64,000 nt of DNA from Trichomonas vaginalis G3 (Eukaryota; Parabasalia; Trichomonadida; Trichomonadidae). Positions 50,091 to 58,123 of this stretch are shown piece after piece. Both the position numbers and the translations under genes were made by a program. Positions within the stretch are counted from its first letter, which is position 1. Every line of letters starts with the position of its first letter. The stretch is from assembly GCF_026262505.1 (NCBI RefSeq), contig NC_067203.1:21309411-21373410 (forward strand), read 5' to 3'. The notes below the pieces were generated by a model that saw only the letters and a list, made by a program, of their open reading frames with translations, was not told the origin of the DNA and searched no databases.

Positions 50091-53090
50091 ATGAGTATAG
50101 CTGCATATGCGTATGAAGCTGACAGAGCTAAACGTTTATATTTTGGTCAATACTCTCTCACACTTACTGACAAATATATTGTTATCACTGATGGAAATAC
50201 TGAGAAATACATAACATGGAAGGACTATGAAAAGTTTGACCCTATTTTAACTCCATGTACTATGCCGTTTATAAAGGACGGTGAAATTATTGAAAAAGAT
50301 AATACAACCATATATAGGTCTGTTTATGAAGCATTAGAATATATGTTGAATCATAACCCAAAAAGATTTGACCCAAGCACTACACCATGTGCAATGCCTT
50401 TTATTAAGGACGGTGAAATCGTAAGAGTTCCGGATTCAACGGTTTACACAGCTGTTCAAAACAGTTTACAAAACATTTTAGCGAATATCTTTAATTCAGA
50501 AACTACAGAAATAAAATTACCGTATATAACAGATGCTAAAGAAATTAAATCAAAAACGACAACATTATTTACGTCACTTAATGATTTAATGACTTATATC
50601 ATTAATATTCCTGCACCAACTACAGCATTTGATCCAAACTCGACGGTTTGCAGTGTACCTTTCATAAATGACAGTTCATTAATTACTTTAAGGGATTCGA
50701 CAGTAAATGAATCATTAAAGGCGTCATTAATGAAAATCATTGATTTTAACTCATTCACGAATACATATAATTCATTCATTAATGTTTCATATGCTTCTAA
50801 AGAAGGTGAGCCAAAAACTATTGATAAAGCGGTGTATGAAATAAAAGCATCAACGACGAAATTGAATTCGTTAACTTTTGACGGTGATAGTTTCGTTAAT
50901 GACATAACATCGGGGAAAACAATTTTAACGAAAGAATATTTAAAATCTCATGTTAGTGAGTTCGTTGAAATTGAAAAAGAAGGCGGAATTAAGTTCGATC
51001 CACTGAGTTTCATTTTCAACTTAGCTAATGCGGGCATTAGTTTTGCGGAATGGACAACGATACAGAGTGAGATAAATGCAATATGGACGTTTTTGGGGTC
51101 AAAAGCGGGAATGGGTGAGCTTGTAAATGCTGCAAGAACATTAGGTGAAACAGGAAATTTTGTAGATGGTTTTAAAAGACTTGTTTCAAATGTTTTAACA
51201 AACACAAAGAAATTATTTAGATATACCGTACATAACGGACGGATTTTCGAACAGATAGCAACAAACCCTCCGGTTATGGCTGCGTTGATGATGGTTAGAG
51301 ATATAAAACCACGTAACGACGGGAACGAAGAACATGAACAACAGGATACTGGTCGGGTTATTCGAGACATTAAAAACGTGTATCCTGAAGTTATTGATTT
51401 ATTTAGAGGAGTTAATGATTCAATTTCAAAACATTCTATAACCCTCGATGAAGAGAATAAATTAACAGATTATATATTCGTCATTATTGCAGAATTAATG
51501 AAGAGAATAAATGAAAAAGGAATTGGTGATATCATTAATGTCAGCGATGTAATGATGAAAAGAAATTTTGACTCATTATTTACAAAACCGAAAACAGAAT
51601 ATAGTCTTTATGACGTAATTACCGAATTAATGAAAAAGATTAATGATAATAAGAGTTCTGGCGGAAGAGTTGAATTAGAAGTGAATGATGTTAATGAGAA
51701 ATTAGCCGAAAAAGCAGACAAAAATGAGCTTTTAGCTCTGAGTGATAAAGTCAAGAACCACGTTCATTATATAACTTCAGAGGAACAGATTATAACGGAC
51801 TACCATGGATATTTAACACGAAGTGATGAAGCGAAGACAAAAAATGTTAATGAAAGAAGATATAAATACATTCGTGCTAAAGGTTATGACATAAGCTGTA
51901 CTGTACAGTATGATGTAGCTAAAGCACCAGAAGCATTTGGTTATACCGGTGAAATTTATGCCTCTACTTTCAATGTTAACGGTGTATTAGTTGAACCAAG
52001 ATTTACATTGAGAGTTAAGGCAAAAATAACGTTTGAAGATGCTATTAAAAGTAAAGCTGACAAAGTTGAACTCGAAGCAATGAACAAAGTTTTGAAATCT
52101 CATAAACACAACATCTCCGATATAAATGAACTTCAAGCTACATTAGACAGTAAAGCCGACAAGAACCATACACATGAATCCTTCACTACTGTTAGAGCAG
52201 ACGACATAATATTGAACTATACCCTTGGTTCAAGTGCACCTTTAGAGAATCCAAGTACAAGCGTAAAAGATACACTAAACAATTTAGATAGTAAATGTAT
52301 GAACATTGAAGGTCATGCCAGAAACTTTGAAGCATATGAACTACCAGCAATGTTAGATAAGAAAGCCGACAAAACTTATGTAGATGAAAATTATGCAAAG
52401 AAGTCGGAAGTAAATGCTGCGCTTAATGGAAAAGCCGACAAGAACCATACACATGAAGAATTTCAAACAATCAAGATTAAAGAAATTAAAGCATGCATCG
52501 AAATAGTAACAAAAACAGGAAGAAACGGTGCAACTGTACAAGAACAAAGAATTTATCCTCCTACTTTTCCTAATGGTTTAATAACAAACAATATAAATAT
52601 TGTAGATGGCAAAGGATTTATAAATGTTAAACATGAACTTCAAACAATGAAGGCTCAGATTCTTCAAACATTTTATCCTGTTGGTTCTATTTATACGTCA
52701 ATGAATTCAACAAATCCAGCAAGTGTTTTAGGTTTTGGTACATGGCAGCAGATTGTAGACAAATTCTTATACTGTGCTAACTCTTCAAAGCAAACAGGAG
52801 GTTCGAAGAAAATTACTGAAGCAAACTTACCTCCGCACACTCATACAGGAACTACAAACTTTTCTGGCGACCATAGCCACTCATTAAGAGACCATCCATT
52901 ATACAACTCAGAGTATGAAGCTGGCAATGATGTTTTATCTCCATCTTATAACAATTCAGCAAAAAAGACTTTTCGACCAACTGAACCAGGAGGAAATCAT
53001 TCACACACTTTCACAACAAATCCAACAGGCTCGGGTGCAGATTATATGCCACCATTTATGACGGTTTATGCATGGTACCGCGTTCAATGA
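50091..53090 (+). CDS. Polinton fibre-like protein with phage tail-collar-like C-terminus
   Basis: 999 residues in one open frame, the longest of the element. The N-terminus has repeats of about 75 residues around the motif FDP.(S/T)T.C(A/S)(M/V)PFI.DGE(I/V), seen three to four times. The middle is helical. The C-terminal third has the repeat KADKNHTHE twice with nearly identical DNA (about 52150 and 52432). The last ~130 residues match phage tail-collar/baseplate domains: FYPVGSIYTSMNSTNPA, LGFGTWQQI, LPPHTHTG, GGNHSHTF and YMPPFMTVYAWYRV. In phages such ends bind receptors or fold the fibre trimer. I infer a host-attachment spike. Confidence 0.82.
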   Translation: MSIAAYAYEADRAKRLYFGQYSLTLTDKYIVITDGNTEKYITWKDYEKFDPILTPCTMPFIKDGEIIEKDNTTIYRSVYEALEYMLNHNPKRFDPSTTPCAMPFIKDGEIVRVPDSTVYTAVQNSLQNILANIFNSETTEIKLPYITDAKEIKSKTTTLFTSLNDLMTYIINIPAPTTAFDPNSTVCSVPFINDSSLITLRDSTVNESLKASLMKIIDFNSFTNTYNSFINVSYASKEGEPKTIDKAVYEIKASTTKLNSLTFDGDSFVNDITSGKTILTKEYLKSHVSEFVEIEKEGGIKFDPLSFIFNLANAGISFAEWTTIQSEINAIWTFLGSKAGMGELVNAARTLGETGNFVDGFKRLVSNVLTNTKKLFRYTVHNGRIFEQIATNPPVMAALMMVRDIKPRNDGNEEHEQQDTGRVIRDIKNVYPEVIDLFRGVNDSISKHSITLDEENKLTDYIFVIIAELMKRINEKGIGDIINVSDVMMKRNFDSLFTKPKTEYSLYDVITELMKKINDNKSSGGRVELEVNDVNEKLAEKADKNELLALSDKVKNHVHYITSEEQIITDYHGYLTRSDEAKTKNVNERRYKYIRAKGYDISCTVQYDVAKAPEAFGYTGEIYASTFNVNGVLVEPRFTLRVKAKITFEDAIKSKADKVELEAMNKVLKSHKHNISDINELQATLDSKADKNHTHESFTTVRADDIILNYTLGSSAPLENPSTSVKDTLNNLDSKCMNIEGHARNFEAYELPAMLDKKADKTYVDENYAKKSEVNAALNGKADKNHTHEEFQTIKIKEIKACIEIVTKTGRNGATVQEQRIYPPTFPNGLITNNINIVDGKGFINVKHELQTMKAQILQTFYPVGSIYTSMNSTNPASVLGFGTWQQIVDKFLYCANSSKQTGGSKKITEANLPPHTHTGTTNFSGDHSHSLRDHPLYNSEYEAGNDVLSPSYNNSAKKTFRPTEPGGNHSHTFTTNPTGSGADYMPPFMTVYAWYRVQ

Positions 53091-53130
53091 ACGCGCTTGA
53101 GCCTAGAATAAAATCTTTAACTTTACATAA

Positions 53131-54216
53131 ATGAGCTTGAAAGAAGTATTCGAATCATCACCGTGGAGGTCATTTAAGAAGTTCAATGAAGCTGCAAAAA
53201 GTTGGGGATTTACTAACAGAGCTGAAGTGAAAAGGTTCTTTGACAAAAATGTTGTACATCAAACAAAAATAAACCCTTACGACTACTTTTTACCAATTTA
53301 CTCCAACACTCCTGACGCATACCAATTTGACACTCTCGTTCAGAGTAAGAAAGGAAGAAAGCCACCATTCCTCATCTTCATTAATGTTAACACTCGCAAA
53401 GCTTTTGCGTATATAATGAAAAATAAAGGAACTCGTGAAATGTTAAGAGTTTTACAAAAGTTCGTAGCAGAACATAGCCCAAGTACTTTAACATCAGACC
53501 AAGACAGTGCATACCTCAGCAATGAAATCACAGATTTTCTCATTAAGCATAACATAACTCACTACACTACTGAAGACCATAACCATAACATACTCGGCAT
53601 CATAAACCGCTTCATAAGGACTCTCAGAGATTTAAATCAAGAGCGAGACCTTACCGAAGAAACAATGAAACATTTTCTCGAAGTATATAATTCCTCAACA
53701 CATTCTACAACAGGACATACACCAAATTCAATGACACAACAACAAGAAGAAAAGTATATACAAAAGAAACGAAGTCAAACACAAAATATCAGAAATTCAA
53801 CACAATTTACCCTCATTCCTGGTACAAAAGTTCGTGTAGTTCTTGACGACAAACCGTTGACAAAGAAACGTTTAAGGTTAAGTAGAAACTATTATATCGT
53901 AGACTCTACGCAAGGTAATGGATATCTTATAAAAGCTGCTGACGACTCCATTGCATTTTACCCTCGACATAAATTAGTCGAAAGTAGTAATGGCAAACTT
54001 GCTGAAACCATTGACGAAGCAAAGCGAGGAGTGGTTATTGAAATACTTGGTTATAACATAAACGATGACACTTATAAAGTAAGATATGAAGGAGGCGTTG
54101 AAGATGTTATACCATCTAAGAACTTGAGAGAATCTAAACCAACTCATCTGGGACCATTAGAGCGGGAGTACTGGAAAGATAAAAATATGCCAGAAAGAAT
54201 AAGAAAATTCTTCTAA
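53131..54216 (+). CDS. Polinton integrase (retroviral type, rve)
   Basis: 361 residues in one frame. The catalytic core holds YQFDTLVQ, LTSDQDSAYLSN and the last catalytic-helix region near LGIINRFIRTLRDL. The C-terminus (RGVVIEILGYN; YKVRYEGGVEDVIPSKNL) resembles a chromo/SH3-like domain that may guide target choice. This is the enzyme family Polintons use for insertion. It lies 40 bases after the fibre gene. Confidence 0.88.
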   Translation: MSLKEVFESSPWRSFKKFNEAAKSWGFTNRAEVKRFFDKNVVHQTKINPYDYFLPIYSNTPDAYQFDTLVQSKKGRKPPFLIFINVNTRKAFAYIMKNKGTREMLRVLQKFVAEHSPSTLTSDQDSAYLSNEITDFLIKHNITHYTTEDHNHNILGIINRFIRTLRDLNQERDLTEETMKHFLEVYNSSTHSTTGHTPNSMTQQQEEKYIQKKRSQTQNIRNSTQFTLIPGTKVRVVLDDKPLTKKRLRLSRNYYIVDSTQGNGYLIKAADDSIAFYPRHKLVESSNGKLAETIDEAKRGVVIEILGYNINDDTYKVRYEGGVEDVIPSKNLRESKPTHLGPLEREYWKDKNMPERIRKFF

Positions 54217-54296
54217 ACTTTTTCATTAGATGTAAATCAGACATGAACGAGAACAGTCATGATATCATTAATGGTACCATTTATTTTAACATAAAG

Positions 54297-54324
54297 ACGC
54301 AAAGCGGCGAGGACGAAGTCCATG
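54297..54324 (+). repeat. Palindromic repeat, intergenic copy
   Basis: GCAAAGC followed by GGCGAGGACGAAGTCCATGA: two small GC-rich stems (GC..GC and GGAC..GTCC). The same design is found at 58291-58319 and, with variation, at 54607-54635, 61946-61968, 63326-63347 and 46148-46175 (minus). Confidence 0.8.
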
Positions 54325-54341
54325 ACTAAAAATAATGTTTA

Positions 54342-54379
54342 GGGTAGATGGTTAGATCTAACCTCATTTCTACCCTCAT
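54342..54379. repeat. 38-bp inverted repeat, left end of a cassette
   Basis: Perfect reverse complement of 55671-55708. It contains the palindrome GGTTAGATCTAACC and the short repeat CTCATTTCTACC. Confidence 0.93.
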
Positions 54380-54603
54380 TTTTTTGTATTTGACGGGATT
54401 AATTCTTGATTTCAGGGATTTTTTGACGAAGTGCAAATCTTCACTTCGTCAAAAATAACAGTTATCTAACCTCATTTCTACCCTCATTTTTTTGTATTTG
54501 ACGGGATTAATTCTTGATTTCAGGGATTTTTTGACGAAGTGCAAATCTTCACTTCGTCAAAAATAACAGTTATCTAACCTCATTTCTACCCTCATTTCTA
54601 ACC
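54358..54603. repeat. 108-bp tandem repeat with hairpin
   Basis: Two full copies (54358-54465 and 54466-54573) and part of a third. Each holds a strong hairpin, TTTTTGACGAAGTG with its complement around an eight-base loop, and begins CTAACCTCATTTCTACC. Confidence 0.92.
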
Positions 54604-54606
54604 TCA

Positions 54607-54635
54607 GCCGCTAAGCGGCGAGACCCAAAGGGTCT
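54607..54635 (+). repeat. Palindromic repeat, variant copy
   Basis: GCCGCTAAGCGGC followed by AGACCCAAAGGGTCT: the same two-stem layout as 54297-54324, with changed second stem; intergenic. Confidence 0.75.
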
Positions 54636-54645
54636 TGAATTTTCA

Positions 54646-54700
54646 TGAATTTCCTTAAGATGAAAAAATAAAGTTAGTTTTATTTTATTTATTTTTTTTA
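54646..54700 (+). promoter_or_regulatory. Shared upstream leader, copy 1
   Basis: TGAATTTCCTTAAGATG and then AAAATAAAGTTAGTTTTATT, ending in a T-rich TTTTGTAT just before the gene at 54716. Nearly the same block stands at 55743-55800, and its last part (TTTTTTGTATGTAA) before 56506. Probably the promoter of these three genes. Confidence 0.6.
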
Positions 54701-54715
54701 TTTTGTATAAAAGAT

Positions 54716-55654
54716 ATGATTTCAACAATCGGCACAACAACAATTCAAACAACAGCACCAAACTCGTTAGTCATGAATCCAACATCTATGTTAGTAGAGA
54801 TGAAAAGCTTTATTCCTTCTTCATATACTTTTGAAACAAAAATCCAGAAGATAAAGCAAGAACTTTTAACAAGTAATTTAGACTGTACCGCACAGGATGA
54901 AGAAAATGAAGAATATCTTTATGTCATGCAGGACATTATTGACCATTTACCCAAATTGCCTGAAATCCAACAACAAAAGCTCACTATTCCTGAATTCGAT
55001 GAAATAGAAGTGAAACCAACTGACTCAGTAGAAATAAAGAAGTTCATACGTAAAGTAAATTATGAGTTTCTAGGATATCATTGCAACCATAAAGTTATGG
55101 ACAAAGATTGCGACATGGTATATAAGAACATCTCTGACATATATAAATCTGGGGAGTTTAAGACATACGACAACTTTGTTTCATTAGTTGCAGAATGTGT
55201 ATGGCAGATAAGAGATAAAGATAGAAGAGGTAAGGTATGGAATGAACAGATAAAACCAACTGCTTCAGATTTAAAGAAAACCATTGACGCCTTGGTTGTT
55301 CTAGCTGGTTTTATTTCAATGTATAACGCAAAAATGAATCCGCAATGTTCTAAATGTAAAACAGCAATGAGGAAATATAACTACTCCGTCAAAGAGATAG
55401 AACGTATGCGAAACGACTATGCAGACTTAAAGAAAGAAGCAGAAAAACCAGCAGAAAATAAAATGGACATGTTAGCATTTCTGAACAAAAACTATCCAAC
55501 TGCTGACGATTTCCTATTATCTGACGTCAAGAAGAAGTATAAAGAAACCTTCGGCATTGTTAAAACATTCGATGTACTAAAAGAAGAAATAGAAGCTACA
55601 AAACTGTTTAGAATCTCACGAATTCATAACGTATATCATGTAAAATGTTTATAA
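54716..55654 (+). CDS. Polinton cassette protein, unknown, 312 aa
   Basis: No family recognised. The N-terminal ~60 residues are polar; the centre is helical with several Cys/His (YHCNHKVMDKDCDMVYKN; PQCSKCKTAMRKYNY), which could bind a metal. The C-terminus is charged. It is the only gene between the 38-bp inverted repeats at 54342 and 55671, so it may be a passenger that moved as a unit, or a gene recombined between elements. Confidence 0.6.
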   Translation: MISTIGTTTIQTTAPNSLVMNPTSMLVEMKSFIPSSYTFETKIQKIKQELLTSNLDCTAQDEENEEYLYVMQDIIDHLPKLPEIQQQKLTIPEFDEIEVKPTDSVEIKKFIRKVNYEFLGYHCNHKVMDKDCDMVYKNISDIYKSGEFKTYDNFVSLVAECVWQIRDKDRRGKVWNEQIKPTASDLKKTIDALVVLAGFISMYNAKMNPQCSKCKTAMRKYNYSVKEIERMRNDYADLKKEAEKPAENKMDMLAFLNKNYPTADDFLLSDVKKKYKETFGIVKTFDVLKEEIEATKLFRISRIHNVYHVKCL

Positions 55655-55670
55655 AATAACTGGGGTAGAA

Positions 55671-55708
55671 ATGAGGGTAGAAATGAGGTTAGATCTAACC
55701 ATCTACCC
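55671..55708. repeat. 38-bp inverted repeat, right end of a cassette
   Basis: Partner of 54342-54379; no mismatch. Confidence 0.93.
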
Positions 55709-55742
55709 GAAAATATATTTTGCTGAATTCAGCACAAAAATA

Positions 55743-55800
55743 ATGAATTTCCTTAAGATAGAAAAAATAAAGTTAGTTTTATTTTTATTTTGTATGTAAG
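55743..55800 (+). promoter_or_regulatory. Shared upstream leader, copy 2
   Basis: Close copy of 54646-54700, ending TTTTGTATGTAAGAACAG before the ATG at 55808. Confidence 0.6.
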
Positions 55801-55807
55801 AACAGAA

Positions 55808-56419
55808 ATGACAAACATTGAGTTTGAAACAGTTAGAAAGATTGACAATGACACCAAAGTGGTTAGAATAGGTGATTTAAACGTAAGATACTCAAAGAAA
55901 TACAACAAATATTCTTTGTCAGACATTATATCTCCATCTGAAAAGAAAACAAACCACTGGGTTAGAAATGCTTCAACTCAGAAAATTTTGACAAGAAATC
56001 CTGAGCTTATGATATCAGTAAGATTCTATGGAACTACAGCATATCTCATCGACAAAAGTCTTATACCAATAGTTTTGTTATGGATTGACCCAGTTGTTGG
56101 ATATAACTTCATAACTTATGGTTCATTCGATACGGAACGTTGCAGTGAAGGCTTACTTTATATCGTTCAGAAACCGAAGGACTTCAATACAAAGAGATAT
56201 AAGATAGGAAGAACATATAATATAACTCAAAGATATGACAGTACAGTCAATAGAGTCAAGGTTGTGTTTGTTAATGATATGAGAGCTGCTGAAACAAAAC
56301 TACTTGAAAAGTTTGAGAAAATGTATGGTGCTCCCATAAAAGGTAAAGAAACGTTTGAAGTAGATGAGATAGATAAAGCTATAAAATTATTTGACGAAGT
56401 TGCTGAAAAATACATGTAA
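55808..56419 (+). CDS. KilA-N domain protein with T5orf172/GIY-YIG-like C-terminus
   Basis: 203 residues from the ATG at 55808. The N-terminal ~100 residues are a KilA-N DNA-binding domain (SKKYNKYSLSDIIS; NHWVRNASTQKIL). The C-terminal half reads EGLLYIVQ, YKIGRTYNITQRYD and MRAAETKLLEKFEK, the pattern of the T5orf172/GIY-YIG-like nuclease domain. This fusion is common in large DNA viruses and phages, where it is linked to DNA binding or regulation. One open frame. Confidence 0.8.
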   Translation: MTNIEFETVRKIDNDTKVVRIGDLNVRYSKKYNKYSLSDIISPSEKKTNHWVRNASTQKILTRNPELMISVRFYGTTAYLIDKSLIPIVLLWIDPVVGYNFITYGSFDTERCSEGLLYIVQKPKDFNTKRYKIGRTYNITQRYDSTVNRVKVVFVNDMRAAETKLLEKFEKMYGAPIKGKETFEVDEIDKAIKLFDEVAEKYM

Positions 56420-56505
56420 AGCGTTTATTTTTGGTCTTTTGTGAAAGTCAGAAAATAACGCTAATTTTTTTCTAACAAATTTTTTTTTTGTATGTAAAGA
56501 CAGTA

Positions 56506-57333
56506 ATGTCAACATCAGAGAACACAACAACTGCTATCGTTCATGAAGCCATAAATGAAGAATACGAGTACATACAGTATAACAAACAGTTACGTCTCAT
56601 TCGTTCAGTCAAAGATGACATGTACCAAATGCAAAGTATAATGAATGCTCTTAGTTCTACAAAGCAAGCATATCATTGGTTTGAAAACCAACAGACAAAA
56701 GAACTTTTAGAAGAATTTCCTCATATGATTGCTTCCCTCGGAAAACCGAGAGAAGAGATTCCGTACGAAAATCGCAAGAATTTGGCTCCTGGTTTGAAAG
56801 GTTATTATGTTCATAGACTTTTAGTAAATGCTGTAGCAATGTGGGCTTCACCTCGTTATGCTTGTTATATTTTCATGATGTTAGATGAACTATATAAAGC
56901 AGAACGTGAAGAGCTGGAAAAGAAACTTCAAGCAAAAGATGAAGTCATTGAATCCAAAGACAAAAGCATACAGAAAAGAATACTACGTTCAGTACCAAAA
57001 GGAAAGGAAAAGAGTTATAGGTATATGATATATACTGAAGAGTTGGAGAAAGAAGAAGATAAAGATATGGTTATGTTACATTTAGTCAGAAGAAACAACA
57101 AGAGCTTTTATGACTTAGCTAAAATATATAAATCTGACAGAAACTGGTTCTATCGTGAAAACTTACCGATTTCAATGACACCGAATGAACAAATAAAGGA
57201 AATTGTCAAAAATACTCTTCCTCAAACACACTATGACATCAAAGGTTGCACAATACTTACATTCAAAGAAGACTTAACATTACTGAAGGAAAAAATAACA
57301 GAATATTTCGACAACTTCAAAGAGGAAGAATAA
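56506..57333 (+). CDS. KilA-N domain protein with second helical domain
   Basis: 275 residues from the ATG at 56506. The KilA-N region includes KQAYHWFENQQTKELL and LKGYYVHRLLVNAVAMWASP. A coiled-coil linker (EELEKKLQAKDEVIESKDK) leads to a C-terminal domain (YRYMIYTEELEKEED; MLHLVRRNNKSFYDLAKIY) like the domain attached to KilA-N in poxvirus and NCLDV proteins (DUF3627 type). It sits directly after another KilA-N gene and shares its leader, so they are likely co-regulated. Confidence 0.75.
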   Translation: MSTSENTTTAIVHEAINEEYEYIQYNKQLRLIRSVKDDMYQMQSIMNALSSTKQAYHWFENQQTKELLEEFPHMIASLGKPREEIPYENRKNLAPGLKGYYVHRLLVNAVAMWASPRYACYIFMMLDELYKAEREELEKKLQAKDEVIESKDKSIQKRILRSVPKGKEKSYRYMIYTEELEKEEDKDMVMLHLVRRNNKSFYDLAKIYKSDRNWFYRENLPISMTPNEQIKEIVKNTLPQTHYDIKGCTILTFKEDLTLLKEKITEYFDNFKEEE

Positions 57334-57559
57334 ACAAAAATAATTTTTTTGTTCAATGCTTTGAAATTATTTTTTACAGTCAGTCAATGACGACTGACTG
57401 ACTGACTGTTTGGAATTTTATACAAAATATTTCATAAATGCCTTCCTCCTTTGCTGTTGTCTAAATGTCATGTTGTCACACTTTTTAAGAGAAGTTAATT
57501 AACCTGGTGACACATGGTGACGTAGTGACACTTTCAGTTCTTCAAAAATATATTTTTGC

Positions 57560-58033
57560 TTAAATAGCTTCAGGGTCTATTTCTTCAACCATTTCACTTC
57601 CTTCGTCAATGTCAATAGAAGCTTCTTCAACCTTTGGTAAGAATTTCTGTATAACATCTTTGTTCGTTATTGTCTTCAGAGATGAAGAATAATATTTCAC
57701 AGATGTTTCACCCTTCTTATATTCTTTCTGTTCGGAAAGATTTAAAGCAATACTGAAGAAGTCAACGTTAGAGTTCTTTATAACAGTATAGTGTGTATCT
57801 TTGACATTCACGAAGAAACTCTTTTGTTTCAAAACTACTGCTAACTCTTGTGAAGTATAACGTTTGCGGTCAATGACGATAGCTAATGGTCTGACATACT
57901 GACCAAACTTAGATTCTTTCACAAACTTCTTGTTAAAGATAACATTAACATTTGAAGCATTATTGAACTCATTCTTGATGGCAGTAGCGAGAGCATTGTA
58001 TGAAAAGAACTTGCAATCTTGCATGTGTTTCAT
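57560..58033 (-). CDS. Polinton protein, unknown, 157 aa
   Basis: Folded first ~115 residues (FSYNALATAIKNEFNNASNV; VRPLAIVIDRKRYTSQELA), basic middle, and an acidic end (IDIDEGSEMVEEIDPEAI). No family recognised. Upstream is ATTTTTATTTTAATG, like other genes of the element. Confidence 0.6.
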   Translation of the reverse strand: MKHMQDCKFFSYNALATAIKNEFNNASNVNVIFNKKFVKESKFGQYVRPLAIVIDRKRYTSQELAVVLKQKSFFVNVKDTHYTVIKNSNVDFFSIALNLSEQKEYKKGETSVKYYSSSLKTITNKDVIQKFLPKVEEASIDIDEGSEMVEEIDPEAI

Positions 58034-58123
58034 TAAAATAAAAATATTAAATTATTTTGAAAAATAACTTTAAAAAATCTAATCTAATTTTTTCAAAAAA
58101 TATTTTTTTATTTCCTACTAAAG

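Noticed and set aside
55791-56508. GTATGT…ACAG before the KilA-N starts as a trichomonad intron
   Set aside because: GTATGT matches the 5' splice consensus, but the distance to ACAG is only about 14 bases and the ACTAACACACAG branch/acceptor motif is missing.
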